This document shows positions 1 to 6,783 of a stretch of DNA of 41,270 bases, in pieces; within the stretch, counting starts at the first letter, position 1; the number at the start of each line of letters is the position of its first letter. Location: contig QHXX01000025.1 in assembly GCA_003223135.1 (NCBI GenBank), forward strand, positions 1 to 41,270, read 5' to 3'. Source of the DNA: Acidobacteriota bacterium (lineage in GTDB: Bacteria; Acidobacteriota; Polarisedimenticolia; Gp22-AA2). The notes beneath the pieces are model-generated. The model was not told where the DNA came from, did not search any database, and saw nothing but the letters and a program-made list of their open reading frames with translations. Made by a program: the position numbers and the translations under genes.

Positions 1-348
1 GTCGAGCGCCATCTTGAAGCCGTCGCGCGTGGTGGCCAGGAACTCACCTTCCAGGTCTTCTTTGCGGGCGAACGCGACACAATGCACCAGGATGTCGAGC
101 CGGCCGAACTCCTCCTTCACCTTGGCGAACAGGGCGTCGATTTCGTCGTCCCTCGTGACGTCGCACGGGTGGACGATCGACCCCTTCAGCTCCTGGGCCA
201 GGGATCGCACGTTCTCCTCCAGGCGCTCGCCCTGGTAATTGAAGGCGAGGCGCGCCCCCTCGCGGTGGAGCGATTCGGCGATGCTCCAGGCGATGCTCCG
301 CTTGTTGGCGACACCGACGATGAGCCCCTTCTTCCCGTCCAGGAGCAT
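1..348 (-). CDS. fabI: Enoyl-ACP reductase FabI, N-terminal part (runs off the left edge)
   Basis: The visible 116 codons encode the start of an NADH-dependent enoyl-ACP reductase, the last reducing step of type II fatty acid elongation in the cytosol. The start is the ATG at 348, preceded by a GGGAGGTG Shine-Dalgarno. The N-terminus has the FabI-type Rossmann loop, LIVGVANKRSIAWSIAESL, where FabI replaces the usual TGxxxGxG of short-chain dehydrogenases. NYQGERL and the strand-end motif HCVAFARKEDL, corresponding to HSIAFAP in FabI, follow. The catalytic Tyr-x6-Lys lies outside the window, so activity cannot be checked. It begins 13 bases after gabT on the same strand and is probably co-transcribed, although fatty acid synthesis has no obvious link to polyamine breakdown. 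Confidence 0.9.
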   Translation of the reverse strand, partial: MLLDGKKGLIVGVANKRSIAWSIAESLHREGARLAFNYQGERLEENVRSLAQELKGSIVHPCDVTRDDEIDALFAKVKEEFGRLDILVHCVAFARKEDLEGEFLATTRDGFKMALD

Positions 349-361
349 GGAGCACCTCCCT

Positions 362-1783
362 TCAGACGATCCCGGTGATCCCCTCGCCGCCCGTGCGCGG
401 AACGATCGGGGCCGGCACCTTGGTCTCGACCGGCGCGGGCTGCAGCGCCTGGGCCGCTTCGATGATGGCGCCCTCCAGGACCTCGAGCCCCTCCTCGAGC
501 TGGTCCTCCGTGATGACCAGCGGCATCAGCGTCCGGATGACGTTGCCGTAGGTGCCGGCGCCGAGGACGATGAGACCGCGCTCGTAGCACAGGCGCACGA
601 CCCTGTTCACCAGCTCCCTGGCCGGCTCCTTGGTCGCCCGGTCCTTCACGAACTCGATGGCCCGCATGGCGCCCACCCCCCGCACGTTGCCTACGGAGGG
701 ACACCTCTTCCACAGAGCTTCGAAGCGGTCCCGCACCTTCTCACCGATCTTCGCCGCCCGCCCGGCGAGATCCTGCTTCTCGATCGTCTCGATCACAGCC
801 AAAGCCGCGGCGCACGCCAGGGGGTTTCCGCCGAAGGTGCCGCCGAGGCTGCCCTCCATCGGGGCGTCCATGATCTCGGCGCGGCCGGTGACGGAAGCCA
901 GGGGCAGCCCCGCGGCGATCGACTTGGAGGCGACCAGGATGTCCGGCTCGATCCCCCAATGCTCGCTGGCCCACATCCTGCCGGTGCGCCCGAAGCCGGT
1001 CTGCACTTCGTCGGCGATCACCAAGACATCGTGCTTGCGGCAGATGGCGACGAGGATCGGGTAGTACTCCTGCGGCGGCATGATGAAGCCGCCCTCCCCC
1101 ATGACCGGCTCGACGATCAGCGCCGCCACCGTCTGCGGGTCGACGTAGCGCTTGAAAAAATCTTCCAGGAACGTGGCGCACTCGATGTTGCATCCCGGGT
1201 AGCGCTTCCCCCACGGGCAGCGGTAGCAGTAGGAGAACGGCATCCTGTGGATCTCCGGCGCGTACGGCCCGAAATGGTCCTTGTAGGGGTGGACCTTGCT
1301 GGTCAAGGACATCGCCAGGAGCGTCCGGCCGTGGAAGGCGTCCTCGAAGCAGAGGATCGCCTGCCTGCGCGTGAAGTTGCGCGCCACCTTGACGGCGTTC
1401 TCGACTCCCTCCGCTCCGGAGTTCGCGAAGAAGGTCTTCTTCGGGAACGAGCCGGGGGTGATCCGGTTCATCGTCTCGGCGAGCCTCACGTACGGCTCGT
1501 TCATGGTGACGTGGAAGCAGGAGTGGAGGTATTTCTCCGCCTGCTGCTGGATGGCCCTGACCACGTTCTTGGGCGCGTGCCCCGTGTTGAGCACGCCGAT
1601 GCCTCCGGCGAAGTCGATGAAGCGATTGCCGTCGACGTCCTCCAGGAGAGCGCCTTCGCCCCTGGCGATGAACACCGGCGTGATGTTGTACGGACCTCGC
1701 GGCACGGCCGCCTGGCGGGCCCGCTGCAGCTCCTGCGAGCGGGGGCCCGGAATGGCGGTCTTCAGGACGATGTGCTTCGTCAT
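362..1783 (-). CDS. gabT: 4-aminobutyrate aminotransferase-type class III aminotransferase
   Basis: This 473-residue PLP enzyme is predicted to move the amino group of GABA to 2-oxoglutarate, giving succinate semialdehyde. Fold-type I landmarks are clear: NSGAEGVENAVK near residue 121, FHGRT at 150, EPVMGEGG at 225, IADEVQTGFGRTG with Asp258 for the pyridine nitrogen, and the Schiff-base Lys287 in ASKSIAAGLPL. An insert near residues 184-203 has four cysteines (CYRC and GCNIEC), as seen in some archaeal and bacterial GabT-like enzymes. Its ATG overlaps the aldehyde dehydrogenase stop by four bases, so translation is probably coupled. The substrate is inferred mainly from the operon. A related omega-amino acid, such as 5-aminovalerate, remains possible. 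Confidence 0.85.
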   Translation of the reverse strand: MTKHIVLKTAIPGPRSQELQRARQAAVPRGPYNITPVFIARGEGALLEDVDGNRFIDFAGGIGVLNTGHAPKNVVRAIQQQAEKYLHSCFHVTMNEPYVRLAETMNRITPGSFPKKTFFANSGAEGVENAVKVARNFTRRQAILCFEDAFHGRTLLAMSLTSKVHPYKDHFGPYAPEIHRMPFSYCYRCPWGKRYPGCNIECATFLEDFFKRYVDPQTVAALIVEPVMGEGGFIMPPQEYYPILVAICRKHDVLVIADEVQTGFGRTGRMWASEHWGIEPDILVASKSIAAGLPLASVTGRAEIMDAPMEGSLGGTFGGNPLACAAALAVIETIEKQDLAGRAAKIGEKVRDRFEALWKRCPSVGNVRGVGAMRAIEFVKDRATKEPARELVNRVVRLCYERGLIVLGAGTYGNVIRTLMPLVITEDQLEEGLEVLEGAIIEAAQALQPAPVETKVPAPIVPRTGGEGITGIV

Positions 1784-3267
1784 CCCCCGGATTCCTTCTT
1801 GATCTGGTCCCAGCGGTACGGGTACCAGTACGGCTTCGCCTCGATCCTGTAGTCCATGTGGACGTGCTTCGGCTCGCGGAACGCGTCGAGCCCCTCGATC
1901 CCGAGCTCCCGGCCGATGCCGCTCCTGCGCATACCTCCGAATGGCGCGGCGTCATTGTCGGTCAACGGATCGTTGATCCAGAAGGTTCCGGCGTGGACGT
2001 TCTCCATCGCGTACATGGCGTATTCGAGGTTGTTGGTGTAGATGTTCGCGCCCAGACCGTACTCCGAGTCGTCGGCAAGTCGCACCGCCTCCTCGATGTC
2101 CTTGACCGCCATGATCGGGGCGATCGGGCCGAATGTCTCCGAGCGCATGATGGACATCTTGTGGCTGACGTTGGTGAGGACGGTCGGCTCGAAGAAGTAG
2201 CCCTTCCTGAGCTGCGGCGGCCGCCGACCGCCGCACAGCACGCGCGCCCCCTGCGACACCGCCTCCTCGATCTTGGCCTCGATCTGCTTTCGGTGCGACT
2301 CGCGGATGAGCGGGCCGCAGTCGATGTCCGGACCCATGGGGTCGCCGAGGCGCAGCGTCTTCGCGAGAGCGACGAACTTCTTCGTGAATTCCTCGAACGC
2401 CTTCTCGAAGACGTAGAAGCGCTCGCCCGAGGTGCAGACCTGCCCCATGTTGAGGAACGCCGCCCAGACGGCTCCACGCGCCGCGACGTCGAGGTCCACG
2501 TCGTCGCAGACGATGAACGGGTCGTTGCCGCCCAGCTCCAGGTTCAGCTTCTTGAGATGAGGCGCGGCCGCCTGCGCGATGGCCTTGCCCGTGGCGATGC
2601 TGCCGGTGAACGCGATCAGCTGGACGTCCGGGTGGACGACCAGCGGATCGCCGACCTCCGTCCCGAACCCGGTGAGGATGTTCACGACACCCTTGCCGAA
2701 GATCGCCAGGTCCTCCGCCAGCATCAGGGTCGAGAGGGGCGTCTCGTTCGATGGCTTGATGACGACCGTGTTGCCGGCGGCGAGGGCCGGCGCGAGCTTC
2801 CAGGTCAGAAGCAAGAGCGGGTAGTTCCAGGGCACGATGGCGACGACGACACCGTAGGGCTCTTTGCGGACGAAGTTGACCTGGTGCCGGAAGACCGGCG
2901 AGGGGACCTTGCCGCCCTGATCGCGCGCCAGCTCACCGTAGTAGTCGAAGCATGCGGCGCACCATTCGACCTCGTCCAGGTTCTCGATGAGCGGCTTGCC
3001 GCCTTCGAGCGTGAGCCTGCGGGCGACCGCCCCGGCCTTCGCCCGCAGGCGCGTGGCGAACTCGTGCATCAGCGCCGCCCGCTCGATTCCCGGGACGCCG
3101 CGCCAGTCGCGGAACGCCTCCGCCGCGGACTCCACGGCGAGGTCGGCGTCCGCCGCACCCGCTCGCGGCACCTCGTCGATGATCTCTTCGGTGGCGGGGT
3201 TGTCGATCGGAAAGGTCTTCTTCGAGACGCTTCCGGTCCACTGTCCCCCGACCCACATCCGCTGCAT
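1780..3267 (-). CDS. NAD(P)-dependent aldehyde dehydrogenase, probable gamma-aminobutyraldehyde dehydrogenase
   Basis: This is a full-length 495-residue ALDH-superfamily enzyme. Visible landmarks are PWNYP with Asn147, the cofactor-binding Lys171 in VIKPSNETPLS, the nucleotide loop FTGSIATGKAI near 220, the general base Glu244 in LELGGNDP, the nucleophile Cys278 in GQVCTSGERF, and the late ETFGPIAP and PFGGMRRSGIGRELG motifs. Family membership alone does not fix the substrate. Lying between putrescine aminotransferases and a GabT-type enzyme, it most likely oxidises 4-aminobutanal to GABA. Succinate semialdehyde or betaine aldehyde are alternatives. The start ATG at 3267 has GGAG about nine bases upstream, and the stop overlaps the gabT start. 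Confidence 0.85.
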   Translation of the reverse strand: MQRMWVGGQWTGSVSKKTFPIDNPATEEIIDEVPRAGAADADLAVESAAEAFRDWRGVPGIERAALMHEFATRLRAKAGAVARRLTLEGGKPLIENLDEVEWCAACFDYYGELARDQGGKVPSPVFRHQVNFVRKEPYGVVVAIVPWNYPLLLLTWKLAPALAAGNTVVIKPSNETPLSTLMLAEDLAIFGKGVVNILTGFGTEVGDPLVVHPDVQLIAFTGSIATGKAIAQAAAPHLKKLNLELGGNDPFIVCDDVDLDVAARGAVWAAFLNMGQVCTSGERFYVFEKAFEEFTKKFVALAKTLRLGDPMGPDIDCGPLIRESHRKQIEAKIEEAVSQGARVLCGGRRPPQLRKGYFFEPTVLTNVSHKMSIMRSETFGPIAPIMAVKDIEEAVRLADDSEYGLGANIYTNNLEYAMYAMENVHAGTFWINDPLTDNDAAPFGGMRRSGIGRELGIEGLDAFREPKHVHMDYRIEAKPYWYPYRWDQIKKESGG

Positions 3268-3286
3268 CAGTCAGTCTCCGTCCCCA

Positions 3287-3333
3287 CCCGCTAAGCGGGG
3301 AGGCATTATAACTCCCCCCCGGCATGCAGCCGG
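3287..3333 (-). promoter_or_regulatory. Candidate internal promoter and hairpins upstream of the aldehyde dehydrogenase gene
   Basis: The 150-base gap 3268-3417 holds no gene. On the minus strand it contains a perfect TATAAT at 3310-3305, but nothing close to TTGACA at the correct spacing and no TG extension. A CCCGC-TAA-GCGGG hairpin (3287-3299) and a CCGGC-ATGCA-GCCGG hairpin (3319-3333) flank it, and neither is followed by a T-run. The gap may hold an internal start site that lets the dehydrogenase and gabT be transcribed apart from the aminotransferases. A chance match is also possible. Confidence 0.3.
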
Positions 3334-3417
3334 CGCTGGGAACCTGCCGCCAATTCGCTGGGCAGACGACGCGCGGCTGATACCGGGAACCCTTACACCC
3401 GGACCCCAGCCACCAGC

Positions 3418-4689
3418 TCAGAGCCGCAGCTCCGGCAGCGATTCGTCCAGGGCCTCGACCAGGCGGTCGAGGAGGTGCTCAGGGATGTTCAGAGGAGGTT
3501 CGATCCGGATGACCCGCGGCCGGTTCAGCGCGTAGGCCACCAGCACGCGTCGCTCGTAGAGCTTCTCGGTCAGGGTCGCGCCGAGGGCCTCGTCGCGCAT
3601 CTCGATCCCGATGAGGAGTCCCTTGCCGCGCACCTCATCGATCGCCCGGGGGTGTTCCCGCTGCAGCGACCGCAGGCGCTCGAGAAGCGACACGCCCAGC
3701 CGGGCGGCGCGCTCGCTGAGACGGTCGCGCACGGTAATCTCGATCGCCTTCATGGCCGCCGTCGCGGCCAGGGGGTTGTTGCCGAACGTCGAGGAGTGCC
3801 ACATCGGGTTGGCATGGAAGGAGGCGTAAATCTCGTCCGTGGTCGTGAACGACCCGCACGGGATCACGCCTCCCGACAGGGCCTTTGCCAGACACATGAT
3901 GTCCGGGACGACGTTCCAGTGGTTCACGCCGAACAGGGCGCCGGTGCGCCCCAGGCCGGTCTGCACTTCGTCGGCGATCAGGAGCACGTCGTTTTTCGAG
4001 CAGATCTCCCGGACGCGGGGCCAGTAGTCGTCGGGTGGGACGATGACGCCCCCCTCCCCCTGCACCGGTTCGAGGACGACGGCCGCGGTGTCTTTCCGCA
4101 TCGCCTTCCCGATGGCCGCCGCGTCGCCGTACGGAACGAAGGTGACGTCCTGAAGGAGCGGTTGGAACGGCTCACGGAACACCGGTCTGCCGGTGACCGA
4201 CAGGCTCCCCATCGACTTGCCGTGGAACGAGTTCTCGGTGGAGATGAAGCCGCGTTTCTTCGTGTGCAGCCGCGCCAGCTTCAGCGCGCCCTCGACGGCC
4301 TCGGTGCCGCTGTTGCAGAAAAAGGTCCGCCGGAGGCGTCCGGGCGCCACCTCCGCCAGCCGCCGCCCGGCCTCCGCCGTGATCGGGTTGACCAGATACT
4401 GGCTGTGGAGCGGCATCCGGTCCAGCTGGTCCTTGACGGCACGCACGACCTCGGGATGACGGTGGCCCAGCGAAAAGATGCCGTAACCGCCGAGGCAGTC
4501 GATGTACTCCTCGCCGTAGATGTTCCTGATGACCGAACCCTCGCCGCTCCACTCGACCAGCGCCCGGTCACGGTCGCGATCCTTGGCCTTCGGGAACCGG
4601 CGCAGGTAGGTGTTCCAGTTGTCGATGCCCTCGGCGGCGATCGTCTCCTGCTCGTCGCGGGTCAGCGCGCGCTCGATCGGCAGGTTCAC
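3418..4689 (-). CDS. Second putrescine-type class III aminotransferase
   Basis: This 423-residue PLP aminotransferase is a close paralogue of the gene just upstream. Shared motifs include DCLGGYGIFSLGHRHP near residue 64, FFCNSGTEAVEGALKLARL at 123, FHGKSMGSLS at 155, EPVQGEGGVIVPP at 207, ADEVQTGLGRTG with Asp240, CLAKALSGGV with the PLP lysine Lys269, and HSSTFGNNPLA. The start is a GTG at 4689 whose GTGA overlaps the upstream stop. The pairing suggests either a heteromeric enzyme or separate specificities, such as putrescine versus cadaverine, ornithine or spermidine-derived amines. These cannot be told apart from sequence alone. It differs from the first copy in lacking a long N-terminal extension. 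Confidence 0.82.
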   Translation of the reverse strand: MNLPIERALTRDEQETIAAEGIDNWNTYLRRFPKAKDRDRDRALVEWSGEGSVIRNIYGEEYIDCLGGYGIFSLGHRHPEVVRAVKDQLDRMPLHSQYLVNPITAEAGRRLAEVAPGRLRRTFFCNSGTEAVEGALKLARLHTKKRGFISTENSFHGKSMGSLSVTGRPVFREPFQPLLQDVTFVPYGDAAAIGKAMRKDTAAVVLEPVQGEGGVIVPPDDYWPRVREICSKNDVLLIADEVQTGLGRTGALFGVNHWNVVPDIMCLAKALSGGVIPCGSFTTTDEIYASFHANPMWHSSTFGNNPLAATAAMKAIEITVRDRLSERAARLGVSLLERLRSLQREHPRAIDEVRGKGLLIGIEMRDEALGATLTEKLYERRVLVAYALNRPRVIRIEPPLNIPEHLLDRLVEALDESLPELRL

Positions 4690-6290
4690 GACAGGCTCCG
4701 CAGCGTGTCATCGAGATGAGTCAGGACCTCGTCGATGAGCTTCCTGGAGATGGACAGCGCCGGCTCGATGCGGATCGTCTTGGCGTTCAAGAGCGTTCCG
4801 GCGACCAGGACCCCGCGGCGGAACAGGCCCGCCGCGACCGAATATCCGAACTCGGTGTTGTCGAACTCCACGCCGATCAGGAGCCCCTTCCCGCGCACGT
4901 CCGCGACGTGCTCCGGGAAGCGGGACTGGATGTCCCGCAGCCCCGCCAGGAAGTACTCGCCCGCCTGGGCGGCCTGGCCGGGCAGGTCCTCTTCGAGCGT
5001 CACGTTGATCGCCGCGATGCCGGCGGCGCAGGCCAGGGGGTTGCCGCCGAACGTCGATGAGTGCAGGAAGGGGTTCTTCTCGAGCACCTTCCAGATCTCC
5101 GGTGTGGAGATGAAGGCCGACAGCGGCATCACGCCGCCTCCGAGCGCCTTGCCGAGACACATGATGTCCGGGATCACGTCCCAGTGCTCGACGCCGAACA
5201 GCTTGCCGGTGCGGCCCAGGCCGGTCTGCACCTCGTCGGCGATGAGGAGCACGTCGTACTCGTCGCAGATTTCCCGCAGGCGCGGCCAGTAGTCGTCGGG
5301 GGGCACGATCGCCCCCGCCTCGCCCTGCACCGGCTCGGCCACCACGGCGGCGATGTCCAGCCCCACATCGCGCGCTTTCTTGAGCTGCCACTCCACCTCG
5401 TCGGCGTCGCCGAACTCGACGAAATAGACATCCTGCAGGAGCGGCTCGAAGGCGACCCGGTACTCCGCCTTGCCCATGAGCGACAGCGAGCCGTACGACT
5501 TGCCGTGGAACCCGCGAATCGTGGAGATGAATCCGGATTTCTCGGTGTAGAGGCGGGCCAGCTTCATGGCCCCCTCGACCGCGTCGGTGCCGTTATTGAT
5601 GAAGAAGCATTTCTGGAGATTTCCCGGGGCGATCTCCCCCAGGAGCTCGGCCAAAGCGCCGCGCAAAGGATCGAGCAGCTCCTGGCTCGAGAGCGGCATC
5701 CGATCGAGCTGGTTCCGGACCGCCTCGATAATCTTCGGGTGTCTCACCCCGGCGCTGTAGATTCCGAAGCCGCCCAGGCAGTCGACGTACTTCCGACCCA
5801 TGATGTCTTCGATGTAGGAGCCCTGTCCGGTCCACTCGACGGCGGCGTACTGTTCCGCCTCCGCCACGGCCTTGCGATACTCGAGGAATCCTGAGTTGAA
5901 GTAGGCGTCGAACGACTTGACCGTCTCCTTGACGACCTTCTTTTTCCTGGAAAGGCTCAGCTTGTTGGCGTTGGCGATGATGTTGAGCCAGCGCTGGGAC
6001 TCTTTGATGACCTTCTCGGGCGACATGCGCCGGGTGCCGCGCCGCGCCCGGGCCTTCGCGGCCGCCCTCAGGCTCTTGCGGACGGCCGCGCGCTTCTCGG
6101 GGAGGCTCGCCGCCAGGGCTTCCCCGCTTCGTGGCGCCACCCGCATCGAGGTTGTGGGAGCCGGGTCGCCCTTGCGGGCGCCGTTTCCGGCGGTCTTCCC
6201 GGCGGTGGCCAGGCGGACGTTCGACAGGAGCACCACGTCCCCGCCGCCTCCACCCTTCGCTCTCGCGTCTCGCTTCAGTGTGTTCTTCAT
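4686..6290 (-). CDS. patA: Putrescine aminotransferase PatA-like, with a basic N-terminal extension
   Basis: From about residue 89 to the end this matches E. coli putrescine aminotransferase closely in wording and order: GFLEYRKAVAEAEQYAAVEW, DCLGGFGIYSAGVRHP, SSQELLDPLRG, FHGKSYGSLS, EPVQGEAGAIVPPDDYW, ADEVQTGLGRTG (Asp352), CLGKALGGGVMP (PLP Lys381), HSSTFGGNPLACAAGIAAINV and VLVAGTLLNAKTIRIEP. The predicted reaction is putrescine plus 2-oxoglutarate to 4-aminobutanal plus glutamate. With the ATG at 6290 the protein has 534 residues, against about 460 for the E. coli enzyme. The extra first 88 residues are Gly/Ala/Arg/Lys-rich. Met50 or Met89 (position 6026) are alternative starts, and Met89 would give a normal-length enzyme. 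It is the first enzyme gene after the long leader. Confidence 0.87.
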   Translation of the reverse strand: MKNTLKRDARAKGGGGGDVVLLSNVRLATAGKTAGNGARKGDPAPTTSMRVAPRSGEALAASLPEKRAAVRKSLRAAAKARARRGTRRMSPEKVIKESQRWLNIIANANKLSLSRKKKVVKETVKSFDAYFNSGFLEYRKAVAEAEQYAAVEWTGQGSYIEDIMGRKYVDCLGGFGIYSAGVRHPKIIEAVRNQLDRMPLSSQELLDPLRGALAELLGEIAPGNLQKCFFINNGTDAVEGAMKLARLYTEKSGFISTIRGFHGKSYGSLSLMGKAEYRVAFEPLLQDVYFVEFGDADEVEWQLKKARDVGLDIAAVVAEPVQGEAGAIVPPDDYWPRLREICDEYDVLLIADEVQTGLGRTGKLFGVEHWDVIPDIMCLGKALGGGVMPLSAFISTPEIWKVLEKNPFLHSSTFGGNPLACAAGIAAINVTLEEDLPGQAAQAGEYFLAGLRDIQSRFPEHVADVRGKGLLIGVEFDNTEFGYSVAAGLFRRGVLVAGTLLNAKTIRIEPALSISRKLIDEVLTHLDDTLRSLS

Positions 6291-6311
6291 ATGAGGACCT
6301 CTATGGATTCC

Positions 6312-6348
6312 AAAAAAGGGCGAAACTCCCCCCCGGGCTCGATGAGCC
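6312..6348 (-). promoter_or_regulatory. Hairpin plus U-run in the patA leader, attenuator-like
   Basis: Reading the minus strand, a GGCTC-ATC-GAGCC hairpin (6348-6336) is followed by a run of seven G, a short spacer, CCC and six T (6317-6312), about 20 bases before the patA ATG. The G-run can pair with CCC and partly with the U-run through G-U pairs. Position and layout resemble a transcription attenuator, but the second stem is weak. Farther up the leader, GGCC-GGAA-GGCC (6381-6370) is another small hairpin. I could not match the leader to any known riboswitch. Confidence 0.3.
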
Positions 6349-6415
6349 AAGACAGCGACCTTTGTTGGCGGCCTTCCGGCCTCTGTCGGGTTGTCGCCGG
6401 CTTGGGCGAGGCTGG

Positions 6416-6553
6416 CTAGGTGTCGGTGAGTAACGGCCGGGTCTTGCGGAGGTGGCCGACCGGTCCCCTGAGGAGGATGCGGCGCCCCTGGATGACGGCC
6501 GAGACCGGCACCTGCGACCGTTGACTCCTGATTGTCCGGGGGCTTCGAACCAT
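6416..6553 (-). CDS. Probable 45-residue Arg-rich leader peptide of the putrescine operon
   Basis: An ATG at 6553 is preceded by AGGAG with a five-base spacer and opens 45 codons ending in TAG. It lies right after a good promoter, so the ribosome site starts only about six bases into the predicted transcript. Most codons end in G or C (37 of 44 by my count), like the real genes here. The peptide begins MVRSPRTIRSQRSQVPVSAV and contains nine Arg and one Lys. It shows no signal peptide or known domain. Location and composition suggest a regulatory leader peptide that senses translation, similar in concept to the short ORF ahead of speF in E. coli, but no sequence match to it is claimed. Confidence 0.5.
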   Translation of the reverse strand: MVRSPRTIRSQRSQVPVSAVIQGRRILLRGPVGHLRKTRPLLTDT

Positions 6554-6575
6554 GAAGACTCCTGAAGGTGGCTAG

Positions 6576-6605
6576 ATTGTAATTGCCCGGGCCAATCTCC
6601 GTCAA
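6576..6605 (-). promoter_or_regulatory. Sigma-70-type promoter of the patA operon
   Basis: On the minus strand TTGACG (6605-6600) is separated by 18 bases from TACAAT (6581-6576), matching five of six bases in each box. Transcription would begin near 6569, giving a leader of roughly 280 bases before patA. The divergent promoter for the HEAT/HD-GYP pair lies about 50 bases away, so one regulator bound between them could affect both. Confidence 0.6.
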
Positions 6606-6653
6606 GGTGGCCCCGCCACCCGGCTCGAGCGGATCGCGGGAAGAGAGCTGAAA

Positions 6654-6681
6654 TTGGCAACGCAATCTATTGTCCCAAAAT
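6654..6681 (+). promoter_or_regulatory. Candidate promoter of the HEAT/HD-GYP gene pair
   Basis: TTGGCA (6654-6659), a 16-base spacer and CAAAAT (6676-6681) form a moderate sigma-70-like promoter about 100 bases before the HEAT-protein start. It lies in the most A+T-rich part of the 493-base gap 6291-6783, which otherwise holds the patA promoter, the leader peptide and the patA leader. Confidence 0.4.
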
Positions 6682-6783
6682 AACTTATGGACCAAGAGCC
6701 GGTTAACGCAGCTGGTTTGCTTTCTTCGGGTCGCTACATCATATTTACCCGGCTTTCGGAGCCTCAGGCCGCGCGCGGCCGGG

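Noticed and set aside
239-1852. Long open frame opposite gabT (537 codons), and similar ones such as 34621-36597 and 6745-9135
   Set aside because: They are antisense to genes with unmistakable family motifs. The frames stay open because of high G+C, and the translations are Arg/Pro/Gly-rich without any domain.
6291-6569. Known riboswitch in the patA leader
   Set aside because: I looked for lysine, cobalamin, glycine, SAM and guanidine signatures and found no convincing match.
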